From NCBI RefSeq assembly GCF_001984155.1, contig NZ_MTQO01000048.1:1-64000 (forward strand): DNA of 64,000 bases, read 5' to 3'. The DNA is from Actinosynnema sp. ALI-1.44. GTDB lineage: Bacteria > Actinomycetota > Actinomycetes > Mycobacteriales > Pseudonocardiaceae. Positions 52,139-60,347 of the stretch are shown piece by piece. Both the position numbers and the translations under genes were made by a program. The notes under the pieces were generated by a model. The model was not told where the DNA came from and made no database searches. It saw nothing but the letters and a program-made list of their open reading frames with translations. The stretch's first letter is position 1; each line of letters starts with the position of its first letter.

Positions 52139-53401
52139 TCAGTTCCCGCCGACGAGTTCGCACGGCACGGACATCACCACAACGGTCGGCCCGCCGAGCG
52201 GACTGCTGACCACCAGTGTGCCGTCGAAGGCGGACAGGCGCCGTTCGATGCCACGCAGGCCGGTGCCGTCGCTCGCGTTGGCGCCACCACGGCCGTCGTC
52301 GCCGACCAGCATGACGAGTTTGCCGTCCTCATAGCTCAGTCGGATCCACGCTTTGCTCGCGGACGCGTGCTTGACCACGTTGGTCAGCGTTTCCGCCACG
52401 GCGAAGTACGCCGCCGACTCCACCGGCGCGGACAGCCTGCCGGGGATGTCGATGTCCACATCGGTCTGCAACGGGTTGGCGAGCACGAGGGCCTGAATGG
52501 CACCTTCGAGGCCGCGGTCGGCCAGTACCGGCGGGTGGATGCCGCGCACGAGGTCTCGGAGTTCGGCAAGGGCCTGCGAGCTGGCGATCCTGGCCTCGGC
52601 GAGCAGTTCCTGTGCCGCCGCCGGATCGCGTGCCACGGTCTCCTCGGCCATGCCGAGGCTCATCCCCAACGCCACCAACCTGGCTTGCGCGCCGTCGTGC
52701 AGGTCACGTTCGATGCGCCGGAGCTCGGCGGCCTGCGTGTCCACAGTGTCCGCGCGGGAGACAGTCAGTTCCTGCACGCGGTTGGCCAGCCGCGCCGCCT
52801 CGGTCGGCGCCAGCAAGGACGCCGACACCTTGGCTTGCGCCCTCATGATGCGCGGTGACAGGACGTACCAGATGGCCCCGTACACCAGGCTGAGCGGGAT
52901 GCCCACGAGGAGCGCGGACGCGGTCGAGCTCACCGTGAGGAACCCGACGAAGTTGACCTCGGCGTCGTCGGGCAGCGCCCACCACCAGGTGGCCAGTGTG
53001 GCGTATCCGAGCGCGCCGAGCGGCAGGGCCACGTTGATGATCGCCAGTGCGGAGCCCACGGTGCCCTGCACGAACAGCCACGCGACGTCACGCCAGGTCG
53101 CGGAGTCGGTGAGCATCGCGAACACGCGGCGGATGAGTCCGTGCTCGGGGTTGCGCGCCCGGTAGGGCCGCTCGACCTCGGTCCCGAGGATCCAGGCGGC
53201 CCGCCTGCGGTGCACGTCGGTGAGCTTGCGCAGCAGGGTCAGCAGCCCGAGCGCGCACGGGATGCCGAGCCAGATCACGATCAGCCCGATCGAGGTGAGC
53301 AGGGTCGACAGCAGCACGTAGAGCACGGGCATCATGCCGACCATCGCCAAGGCCCAGCCGTACAGCTGGGCCCTGGTCGGCGCCGGACGCGGTGAACTCA
53401 T
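52139..53401 (-). CDS. Orphan sensor histidine kinase, NarL/DesK type
   Basis: The protein has 420 residues from ATG 53401. It has four N-terminal membrane helices in two pairs (MPVLYVLLSTLLTSIGLIVI, IINVALPLGALGYATLATWW, LLVGIPLSLVYGAIWYVL among them) without a large extracytoplasmic sensor. The HisKA_3 phosphorylation site is RRIERDLHDGAQARLVALGM. The ATPase lobe shows AVAETLTNVVKHASASKAWI and DDGRGGANASDGTGLRGIER. No response regulator gene adjoins it; the neighbours are a membrane protein and the carboxylase operon. The true partner must be elsewhere. Confidence 0.88.
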   Translation of the reverse strand: MSSPRPAPTRAQLYGWALAMVGMMPVLYVLLSTLLTSIGLIVIWLGIPCALGLLTLLRKLTDVHRRRAAWILGTEVERPYRARNPEHGLIRRVFAMLTDSATWRDVAWLFVQGTVGSALAIINVALPLGALGYATLATWWWALPDDAEVNFVGFLTVSSTASALLVGIPLSLVYGAIWYVLSPRIMRAQAKVSASLLAPTEAARLANRVQELTVSRADTVDTQAAELRRIERDLHDGAQARLVALGMSLGMAEETVARDPAAAQELLAEARIASSQALAELRDLVRGIHPPVLADRGLEGAIQALVLANPLQTDVDIDIPGRLSAPVESAAYFAVAETLTNVVKHASASKAWIRLSYEDGKLVMLVGDDGRGGANASDGTGLRGIERRLSAFDGTLVVSSPLGGPTVVVMSVPCELVGGN

Positions 53402-53446
53402 GCGCCCATTCTGGTACGTCGAAGGCCGCTGGCCAGTGGAGCTAGA

Positions 53447-53463
53447 CCCACTCATTCAGTGGG
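53447..53463 (-). terminator. Short hairpin at the end of the carboxylase operon
   Basis: CCCACT (53447-53452) and AGTGGG (53458-53463) form a 6-bp stem with a 5-base loop spanning the stop codon of the biotin carboxylase gene. There is no T-run, so it is a weak terminator candidate only. Confidence 0.3.
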
Positions 53464-55524
53464 AGTCACCACTGCCAGCACGGCACCGAGGTCGACCTGC
53501 TGACCAGCGGTGACAGGGAGCGCGGCGAGCGTGCCCGAAGCGGGCGCGATGATCTTGTGCTCCATCTTCATCGCCTCGAGCCACAGCAGCGGCTGGCCCT
53601 GTTCGACCTGGTCACCCTCGGAAACCGCGACCCGGACGACCGTGCCGGGCATGGGCGCGAGCAACGACCCGGGCGCCGTCTGCTCGGACGGATCGGTGAA
53701 CCGGGGAACCGGCGTGAGCGTGACGGGCCCCAACGGCGAGTCGACGCAGATCACATCGGGATACACCGCGACCCGGAAGGCTCGCCGCACTCCGTCGACC
53801 TCGAGCACGACCTCATCCGGCGCGGCGCTGAGCAACCGCAGGCCGGGGTGCGCGTCGGCGATCAGCCCCGCTCGACTGTGCCGATAGGTGACCTCCACCT
53901 CACCGGACGCAGTGCCGTACGCCTTCCGTTGCGGCTGTGACGGCACATTCCGCCAGCCACTCGGCACATCCAAGGCACGGCGCGCGGCGGCATCGGCCAA
54001 CGCGGCAGCCAGCGCACTGACAGCCGCAGCGTCCTTGTCGGCCAGTGGCCCAGCGAGCACCGCCAACCCGTGCCGGTCGAGGAACGCGGTGTCGATGTCG
54101 CCCGCGAGGAACTCCGGATGCCGCAGCACACGCACAAGCAGGTCGCGGTTGGTGGTCAGCCCATGGATCTCGGCGCGCGCCAACGCCCCCGCCAATCCCA
54201 ACGCGGCCTCGTCACGTGTCGGCGCGAACGAGATCACCTTGGCCAGCATCGGGTCGTAGAAGACACTGACGACGGATCCGTCCCGCACGCCGCTGTCCAG
54301 TCTCAGCCCAGCACCACCGGCGGGAACCGCGAACTCCGTGCCGACTCCCGGCACCGCGAGCCGATGCACCACCCCGCTCTGCGGCCGCCAGTCCTGCGCG
54401 GGGTCCTCGGCATAGAGCCGCACCTCGATCGCGTGCCCCCGCGCCACCGGCGGCCCGGAATTGTCAGACCCCTGCGGTAGCGTTGAATTTAGGGGTTCCC
54501 CCTGGGGAATTGGTGATGCGGTGGAGGCTGTGCGCGGGGCTGTCCCCTGCTGGGCGGGCAGGCCTGCGGTGTGCGGCGCCACGGCTGGGAGGTGGGCGCC
54601 CTGTGCCACCAGGATCTGCAGGCGCACCAGGTCCAGGCCAGTCGTGCACTCCGTCACCGGGTGCTCGACCTGCAGGCGGGTGTTCATCTCCAGGAAGTAG
54701 AAGCGGCCCTGGTTGTCCGCGAGGAACTCCACGGTTCCCGCGCCGGTGTAGTCGATCGCCGCGGCGGCCGCGCGGGCTGCTTCGAAGAGCTTCTCGCGCA
54801 TGCCCGGGGTTCGCTCGACCAGCGGGGAGGGGGCTTCCTCGATCACTTTCTGGTGCCTGCGTTGGATCGAGCACTCGCGCTCGCCCACTGCCCAGACCGT
54901 TCCGTGTTCGTCCGCCATGATCTGGACTTCGATGTGCCGCCCTGTTTCCAGGTAGGGCTCGCAGAACACCGTCGGGTCGCCGAAGGCCGACTGGGCTTCC
55001 GAGCGGGCCGCTGCCAGCTCGTCGGCCAGGTCCGGCAGGGCGCGCACGATTCGCATTCCCCGGCCGCCGCCACCCGCCGACGCCTTGATCAGCACCGGCA
55101 GGTCCGCGTCCGTCACTTCGTCCACTTCGGACAGCGTCGGCACACCGGCCGCCGCCATCAGCTGTTTCGCCGCGATCTTCGAGCCCATCCGGTCGATCGC
55201 CGCGGGCGGTGGCCCGATCCACGTCAGGCCCGCTTCGATCACCGCACGCGCGAAGTCCGCGTTCTCCGAGAGGAATCCGTAGCCGGGGTGGATCGCGTCC
55301 GCGCCCGCTCGGCGGGCCGCGTCGATGATCAAGGACGTCCGCAGGTACGTCTCCGCAGGCGAGTTGCCGGGCAGGCGTACCGCAGCGTCCGCTTCCGTCA
55401 CGTGCGGGGATTCGGCGTCCGCGTCCGAATAGACCGCCACACAGCCGATTCCGAGCGCCCGGCAGGAACGGAACACCCGCCGGGCGATCTCGCCGCGGTT
55501 GGCCACCAGCACACTTGTGATCAT
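53452..55524 (-). CDS. Acyl-CoA carboxylase alpha subunit (biotin carboxylase plus biotin carrier)
   Basis: The protein has 690 residues from ATG 55524. The biotin carboxylase domain starts TSVLVANRGEIARRVFRSCR. ATP-grasp motifs are KASAGGGGRGMRIV and FYFLEMNTRLQVEHPVTECT, followed by HAIEVRLYAEDP. The C-terminal carrier has the biotinylation site LLWLEAMKMEHKI. It carboxylates biotin for the partner carboxyltransferase at 55530, 5 bases upstream, in odd-chain, branched or terpenoid acyl-CoA metabolism. About 35-40 extra residues (about 309-347, rich in Pro, Thr, Ser and Gln) interrupt the domain just before the RLYAEDP block. Confidence 0.93.
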   Translation of the reverse strand: MITSVLVANRGEIARRVFRSCRALGIGCVAVYSDADAESPHVTEADAAVRLPGNSPAETYLRTSLIIDAARRAGADAIHPGYGFLSENADFARAVIEAGLTWIGPPPAAIDRMGSKIAAKQLMAAAGVPTLSEVDEVTDADLPVLIKASAGGGGRGMRIVRALPDLADELAAARSEAQSAFGDPTVFCEPYLETGRHIEVQIMADEHGTVWAVGERECSIQRRHQKVIEEAPSPLVERTPGMREKLFEAARAAAAAIDYTGAGTVEFLADNQGRFYFLEMNTRLQVEHPVTECTTGLDLVRLQILVAQGAHLPAVAPHTAGLPAQQGTAPRTASTASPIPQGEPLNSTLPQGSDNSGPPVARGHAIEVRLYAEDPAQDWRPQSGVVHRLAVPGVGTEFAVPAGGAGLRLDSGVRDGSVVSVFYDPMLAKVISFAPTRDEAALGLAGALARAEIHGLTTNRDLLVRVLRHPEFLAGDIDTAFLDRHGLAVLAGPLADKDAAAVSALAAALADAAARRALDVPSGWRNVPSQPQRKAYGTASGEVEVTYRHSRAGLIADAHPGLRLLSAAPDEVVLEVDGVRRAFRVAVYPDVICVDSPLGPVTLTPVPRFTDPSEQTAPGSLLAPMPGTVVRVAVSEGDQVEQGQPLLWLEAMKMEHKIIAPASGTLAALPVTAGQQVDLGAVLAVVTPTE
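54455..54600. repeat. In-frame insertion within the biotin carboxylase coding sequence
   Basis: Relative to the family, this stretch inserts a segment read as TAGLPAQQGTAPRTASTASP then IPQGEPLNSTLPQGSDNSG between AQGAHLPAV and HAIEVRLYAEDP. The DNA contains an A/T-richer patch and the inverted repeat AGGGGTTCCCCCTGGGG-type core at about 54491-54509. It looks like a small repetitive element tolerated in frame, but no second copy lies in this window to prove it. Confidence 0.4.
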
Positions 55525-55529
55525 CGCTC

Positions 55530-57125
55530 TCACATCCGGAAGACGCCGAAGCCGTCCGCACCGGCGACTGGCGTTGTGTGGATGACGGACAGGCACAGCC
55601 CGAGGATCGTTCTGGTGTCGCGCGGGTCGATCACGCCGTCGTCGTACAGCATGCCGGACAGGAACATCGGCAGGGACTCGGCCTCGATCTGCGCCTCCAC
55701 CATCGCGCGCATGGCCGCGTCGTTCTCCTCGCTGTACTCCTGGCCGCGCGACTGCGCCGCCGCTCTGGCCACAATGGACAGCACGCCCGCCAGCTGCTGC
55801 GGGCCCATCACCGCCGACTTCGCGCTGGGCCAGGCGAAGAGGAACCTCGGGTCGTACGCGCGCCCGCACATCCCGTAGTGCCCGGCGCCGTACGAGGCGC
55901 CCATCAGGATCGAGATGTGCGGCACCTTCGAGTTCGACACCGCGTTGATCATCATTGAGCCGTGCTTGATGATCCCGCCCTGCTCGTATTCCTTGCCCAC
56001 CATGTAGCCGGTGGTGTTGTGCAGGAAGATCAACGGCGTGTCCGACTGGTTCGCCAGCTGGATGAACTGCGCCGCCTTCTGCGACTCCTCGCTGAACAGC
56101 ACGCCGCGCGTGTTGGCGAGGATGCCGACCGGGTAGCCGTGCAGCGACGCCCAACCGGTTGCCAGGCTGCCGCCGTACAACGGTTTGAACTCGTCGAAGT
56201 CCGAGCCGTCGACCACGCGGGCGATCACTTCGCGCGGGTCGAACGGGATCTTGAGGTCACCCGGCACGATGCCGAGCAGTTCTTCCTCGTCGTAGCGAGG
56301 CGGCACGAAAGGCACGGGCCGGACGCCCTTCTTCCGCCAGTTCAGCCTGGCCACGATCCGCCGCCCGATCCGGATCGCGTCCTGCTCGTCCGCCGCGAAG
56401 TAGTCCGCGAGGCCGGACGTGCGGGCGTGCATCTCCGCACCGCCCAGCGACTCGTCGTCCGATTCCTCACCGGTCGCCATCTTCACCAGCGGCGGTCCGC
56501 CGAGGAACACCTTGGACTGCCCTTTGACCATCACCACGTGGTCGGACATGCCCGGCACGTACGCGCCACCGGCCGTCGCGTTGCCGAACACCAGCGCGAT
56601 CGTGGGGATCCCCGCCGCCGACATCCTGGTCAGGTCGCGGAACATCCGGCCGCCGGGGATGAAGATCTCCTTCTGCGACGGCAGGTCCGCGCCGCCCGAC
56701 TCGCCGAGGTTGATCATCGGCAGCCGGTTCTCCACCGCGATGTCCATCGCGCGGCCGACCTTGCGGGCCGTCCACGGGTTGCTCGACCCGCCCTTCACGG
56801 TGGGGTCGTTCGCCATGATCATGCACTCGACGCCCTCGACCACGCCGATCCCGGTCACGACGCTGCCGCCGACGGCGTAGTTGCTGCCGTACGCGGCGAG
56901 TGTGGACAGTTCGAGGAACGGCGAGTCCTGGTCGATCAGCAGCTCGATGCGTTCCCTGGCCAGCAGCTTGCCGCGTTGGCGGTGCCGGTCGACGTACTTC
57001 GGACCGCCGCCCGCGATCGCCTTGGCGTGTTCGACGTCCAGGTCGGCGAGTTTGCCGAGCATCGAGTCGCGGTTGGCCGCGTACTCGTCCGACGTGGTGT
57101 CCAGTGTGGACTTCAACGTCGTCAC
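55530..57125 (-). CDS. Acyl-CoA carboxylase carboxyltransferase (beta) subunit
   Basis: The protein has 531 residues from GTG 57125, overlapping the AtuA stop by GTGA. N-terminal features are KYVDRHRQRGKLLARERIEL and MIMANDPTVKGGSSNPWTAR. Oxyanion-hole glycines are in INLGESGGADLPSQ and FGNATAGGAYVPGMSDHVVM; the second set is in LHNTTGYMVGKEYEQGGIIK and GASYGAGHYGMCGRAYDPRF. This is the methylcrotonyl/geranyl/propionyl-CoA carboxylase type. With AtuA upstream and the alpha subunit downstream, a branched-chain or terpenoid acyl-CoA substrate is more likely than fatty-acid synthesis. Confidence 0.93.
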   Translation of the reverse strand: MTTLKSTLDTTSDEYAANRDSMLGKLADLDVEHAKAIAGGGPKYVDRHRQRGKLLARERIELLIDQDSPFLELSTLAAYGSNYAVGGSVVTGIGVVEGVECMIMANDPTVKGGSSNPWTARKVGRAMDIAVENRLPMINLGESGGADLPSQKEIFIPGGRMFRDLTRMSAAGIPTIALVFGNATAGGAYVPGMSDHVVMVKGQSKVFLGGPPLVKMATGEESDDESLGGAEMHARTSGLADYFAADEQDAIRIGRRIVARLNWRKKGVRPVPFVPPRYDEEELLGIVPGDLKIPFDPREVIARVVDGSDFDEFKPLYGGSLATGWASLHGYPVGILANTRGVLFSEESQKAAQFIQLANQSDTPLIFLHNTTGYMVGKEYEQGGIIKHGSMMINAVSNSKVPHISILMGASYGAGHYGMCGRAYDPRFLFAWPSAKSAVMGPQQLAGVLSIVARAAAQSRGQEYSEENDAAMRAMVEAQIEAESLPMFLSGMLYDDGVIDPRDTRTILGLCLSVIHTTPVAGADGFGVFRM

Positions 57126-58798
57126 AGGAGTACCTCCGGGATGTCCATGTGCCGCGATCGCAGCCATTCGCCCAGCGCCTTGGCCTGCGGATCGAACCTG
57201 GCCTGCGAGGCGACACCGTCGCCGAGGATGCCTGTGACCACGAAGTTCACCGCTTTCAGGTTCCCGAACACGTGCCTGGTCACGGGCAACGACGCCGTTT
57301 CCGGCAGCAGCCCGCGGAACTCGTCGACCGTCAGCGCGTGCACCAGCCACCGCCAGGCTTCGTCCGTACGGACCCATACGCCGACGTTCGCGTCACCGCC
57401 CTTGTCCCCGCTGCGCGCACCGGCGACCAGACCGAGCGGTACGCGTTTCACCGGCCCAGCCAACGGTTCCGGCAGCGGAGGCTCGTCGGCGGTGGCCAGC
57501 TCCAGGGTTTCCGCCGCGGGCGGGATGGCGATCCGCTGCCCGTCGACGACCGCGACGTGTTCGACCAGTTTCGCGTCCACGAAACCGGGCTTGAACAGGC
57601 CGAACGGCGAGGCGTCGCCGGGCGGTGCGGTGACGTGGAAGCCGGGGTAGCTGGCCAGGGCGATCTCGATGGCCGCACTGGAGAACGCGCGACCGACCAC
57701 CTTCGGGTCGGGGTCCTTGACCACGCACCGCAGCAACGCACTCGCTTCTTCCTCGCTGACGGCGTCCGGCCGGTCGGTGCGGGCGAGCGTCCACTTGATC
57801 TCGGCCGGTGGCTTGGCGAACACGAGCTGCTGTTCGACCAGCTCCGCCTTGGCCTCGATGTCCAGGCCGGTCAGCACGAACACGGTCTCGTTGCGGAAGC
57901 CGCCGAGGGTGTTCAGCGAGACCTTCAACGACGGTGGTGGCGGCTCGCCGCGGACACCGCTGATCCGGACCCTGTCGGTGTCCTCCTGGGACAGTTCGAC
58001 GGTGTCGAAGCGGGCTGTCACGTCCGGTCCCGCGTACCGCGCGCCGGAGATCTCGTAGAGCAGTTGGGCCGTCACGGTTCCGACGGTCACGGCACCGCCT
58101 GTGCCGTCGTGCTTGGTGATCACGCTGCTGCCGTCGGCCTCGATCTCCGCGATCGGGAAGCCCGGGTGGCGGATGTCGTGTTCTTGGAAGAACGAGTAGT
58201 TGCCGCCCGTGGCCTGGGCGCCGCACTCGATCACGTGCCCGGCCGCGACGGCACCGGCGAGTTGGTCGTAGTCCGTCGGTCGCCAGCCGAACCGGGCGAT
58301 GGCCGGGCCCACGATGACCGACGCGTCCGTCACGCGTCCGGTCACCACGACGTCGGCACCGGCCTTCAGGCATTCCGCGATGCCGAACGCGCCGAGATAT
58401 GCGTTGGCTGTCAAGGGTTGGCCGAGGCCGAGCTCGGCGGCGCGGCCGATCAGGTCGTCGCCTTCGACGTGGGCGACCTTGACCGCGAGCCCGAGTCTCG
58501 ATGCCAGTTCCCTGATGGCGTCGGCGAGGCCCGACGGGTTCAGGCCGCCCGCGTTCGCGACGATCCGCACGCCGCGGTCGAGCGCGAGGCCGAGGCCGTC
58601 CTCCAGTTGCCGCAGGAACGTCTTGGCGTACCCGAGTTTCGGGTCCTTCATCCGGTCGCGGCCGAGGATGAGCATGGTCAGCTCGGCCAGGTAGTCGCCG
58701 GTGAGCACGTCGAGCGGCCCACCGGTGAGCATCTCGCGCACCGCGCTGAACCGGTCACCGTAGAACCCGGAGGCGTTGCCGATCCTGATCGCCGACAT
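57122..58798 (-). CDS. AtuA/DUF1446 family protein (acyclic terpene utilisation type)
   Basis: The protein has 558 residues from ATG 58798. It begins IRIGNASGFYGDRFSAVREM and carries LDVLTGDYLAELTMLILGRD, RIVANAGGLNPSGLADAIRE, VTGRVTDASVIVGPAIARFG and ECGAQATGGNYSFF, the DUF1446 signature. The C-terminal third has GLVAGARSGDKGGDANVGVW, the AtuA-C domain. In Pseudomonas AtuA belongs to citronellol/geraniol breakdown with a geranyl-CoA carboxylase; here it leads an operon with both carboxylase subunits. Its enzymatic step is not established. A 26-bp palindrome lies 24 bases upstream. Confidence 0.9.
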   Translation of the reverse strand: MSAIRIGNASGFYGDRFSAVREMLTGGPLDVLTGDYLAELTMLILGRDRMKDPKLGYAKTFLRQLEDGLGLALDRGVRIVANAGGLNPSGLADAIRELASRLGLAVKVAHVEGDDLIGRAAELGLGQPLTANAYLGAFGIAECLKAGADVVVTGRVTDASVIVGPAIARFGWRPTDYDQLAGAVAAGHVIECGAQATGGNYSFFQEHDIRHPGFPIAEIEADGSSVITKHDGTGGAVTVGTVTAQLLYEISGARYAGPDVTARFDTVELSQEDTDRVRISGVRGEPPPPSLKVSLNTLGGFRNETVFVLTGLDIEAKAELVEQQLVFAKPPAEIKWTLARTDRPDAVSEEEASALLRCVVKDPDPKVVGRAFSSAAIEIALASYPGFHVTAPPGDASPFGLFKPGFVDAKLVEHVAVVDGQRIAIPPAAETLELATADEPPLPEPLAGPVKRVPLGLVAGARSGDKGGDANVGVWVRTDEAWRWLVHALTVDEFRGLLPETASLPVTRHVFGNLKAVNFVVTGILGDGVASQARFDPQAKALGEWLRSRHMDIPEVLL

Positions 58799-58821
58799 GC
58801 CGCCAGCATGCCAGCCGCACC

Positions 58822-58847
58822 TAAAACAAGCAAGCGTGCTTGTTTTA
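58822..58847. promoter_or_regulatory. 26-bp palindrome, probable operator of the AtuA-carboxylase operon
   Basis: TAAAACAAGCA (58822-58832) and TGCTTGTTTTA (58837-58847) are perfect 11-base complements around AGCG. It stands out as an A/T-rich island just before the operon start. The form is that of a TetR-family operator of the kind controlling acyl-CoA catabolism genes. No TetR gene is adjacent in the window, so the regulator is elsewhere. Confidence 0.7.
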
Positions 58848-58873
58848 TTCTCCGCCTCGATGCCTGGTCACGG

Positions 58874-59659
58874 TCATTGCGAGGGTTGGCGGCCACCGCC
58901 GGGCAGACCAGCGAAGGCCTGGGCGATGTCCAGCCATTTGTCGGCGTCCTGGCCGGTCGCGACCAGTGCCGTGTCCGCGCGGTGACGGCGTTGGGTGGCG
59001 ACGAGGCACAGGTCCAGCGCCGGACCGGTGACCTTCTGGGCCGCGTCCTCGGGGCCCCAGGTCCAGGTCGAGCCGTCGGGCGCGGTCAGCTCGACGCGGA
59101 ACGGCTCGGCCGGTGGTGTGAGACTGTGCACGCTGTAGGCGAAGTCCCTGGTACGCACGGAAATGTGCGCTACGTGCCGCAGCCGCATGGTCGGCTCACG
59201 CTCGACGCCCAGTGCGTCGGCGACGTCCAGTCCGTGAGCCCAGGTTTCCATGATGCGGGCGGTGGCCATCGACATCGGGCTCATCGGCGGCCCGAACCAC
59301 GGCAGTTTCGTCCCGGCGGGCACGGCTTGCAGCGCCGACGCCAACGCCGTCCGGCCGGTGCGCCAGCGTTCGAGCAGTTGTGCGGGCGGCGTTTTCGACA
59401 GCTCCTCGGCGCCTTCGTCCACGAACCCGGTCGGGTTCTTCCACGCCTCGGTCACCACTTCCTGGAACGCCGCCGCGTCGGTCGCCGCCAGGACACTGGC
59501 GTCGTCGGTCCAGGCCAGGTGGGCGATCTGGTGGGCGATGCGCCAGCCTTCGGCCGGGGTCATCGTCGCCCACGCCTCGCTGGGCAAACCGGCCACCAGG
59601 TCATCGAGGGACTCGCCCTCGGCGAGCAGGTCGTCAAGCACCGCACGAAGTTCGGACAT
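58874..59659 (-). CDS. TIGR03084/DinB-like metal-binding protein
   Basis: The protein has 261 residues from ATG 59659; longer in-frame starts lack a ribosome site and look non-coding. The N-terminal four-helix DinB/mycothiol-type domain shows [20 protein letters not shown] with a His pair, and [17 protein letters not shown] with the third His. [20 protein letters not shown] and a C-terminal SCP2-like half ([20 protein letters not shown]) follow. Such proteins often sit near acyl-CoA carboxylase and AtuA genes in actinobacteria, as here, but their reaction is unknown. The stop lies 27 bases from the palindrome before the AtuA operon on the same strand. Confidence 0.8.
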   Translation of the reverse strand: MSELRAVLDDLLAEGESLDDLVAGLPSEAWATMTPAEGWRIAHQIAHLAWTDDASVLAATDAAAFQEVVTEAWKNPTGFVDEGAEELSKTPPAQLLERWRTGRTALASALQAVPAGTKLPWFGPPMSPMSMATARIMETWAHGLDVADALGVEREPTMRLRHVAHISVRTRDFAYSVHSLTPPAEPFRVELTAPDGSTWTWGPEDAAQKVTGPALDLCLVATQRRHRADTALVATGQDADKWLDIAQAFAGLPGGGRQPSQ

Positions 59660-59669
59660 GGGAGGCACT

Positions 59670-60347
59670 CTAACCCTGTCCCGGTTGGACCAAACCGGAC
59701 TCGTAGGCGAGCACGATCGCTTGCGCGCGATCACGCAGACCGAGTTTCCCCAGGATACGGCCGACGTGCGTCTTCACCGTCTGCTCGGAGAGCACGAATT
59801 CTCCGGCGATCTCCGCGTTGGACAGGCCACGGGCGATCAGCATCAGCACCTCGGCCTCGCGGTCGGTCAGCCTGGCCAGCTGGTTCGGCCGGATCTGCTT
59901 GCGGGGCGCCGCTTTGACCAGGTCCGCGATCAGGCGGCGGGTCACGGCGGGCGCGAGCAGCGCGTCACCGGCGGCCACCACGCGGACGGCGTTGATCAGG
60001 TCCGCCGATGGCGCGTCCTTCAGCAGGAACCCGCTCGCGCCCGCCCGCAACGCGTCGTAGACGTATTCGTCCAGGTGGAACGTGGTCAGCACGACCACCC
60101 GGTACGGTGCCGATCGCGCGAGCAGCCGCCGGGTCGCCTCCAGGCCGTCCATTGTGGGCATTCGGATGTCCATCAGCACCACGTCCGGTGCCGCGACCGG
60201 GATCGCGGCGAGCGCCTCGGCGCCGTCTCCCGCTGTACCGACGACGGTGATGTCCGGTTGCGCGCCGAGCACAGCCGCGAAGCTCTCCCGGACCATCACC
60301 TGGTCGTCCACCACGAAGACCTTGATCAACCGGGCAGTCTCGCCCAT
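59670..60347 (-). CDS. NarL/LuxR-type response regulator
   Basis: The protein has 225 residues from ATG 60347. The receiver has the acidic pair in [20 protein letters not shown], phosphoacceptor Asp in [20 protein letters not shown], and Lys in [12 protein letters not shown]. The LuxR HTH is [20 protein letters not shown] then [20 protein letters not shown]. It overlaps the stop of the kinase by 22 bases and is presumably its partner. The gene stops 10 bases before the convergent-side neighbour at 59659 on the same strand. Confidence 0.93.
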   Translation of the reverse strand: MGETARLIKVFVVDDQVMVRESFAAVLGAQPDITVVGTAGDGAEALAAIPVAAPDVVLMDIRMPTMDGLEATRRLLARSAPYRVVVLTTFHLDEYVYDALRAGASGFLLKDAPSADLINAVRVVAAGDALLAPAVTRRLIADLVKAAPRKQIRPNQLARLTDREAEVLMLIARGLSNAEIAGEFVLSEQTVKTHVGRILGKLGLRDRAQAIVLAYESGLVQPGQG

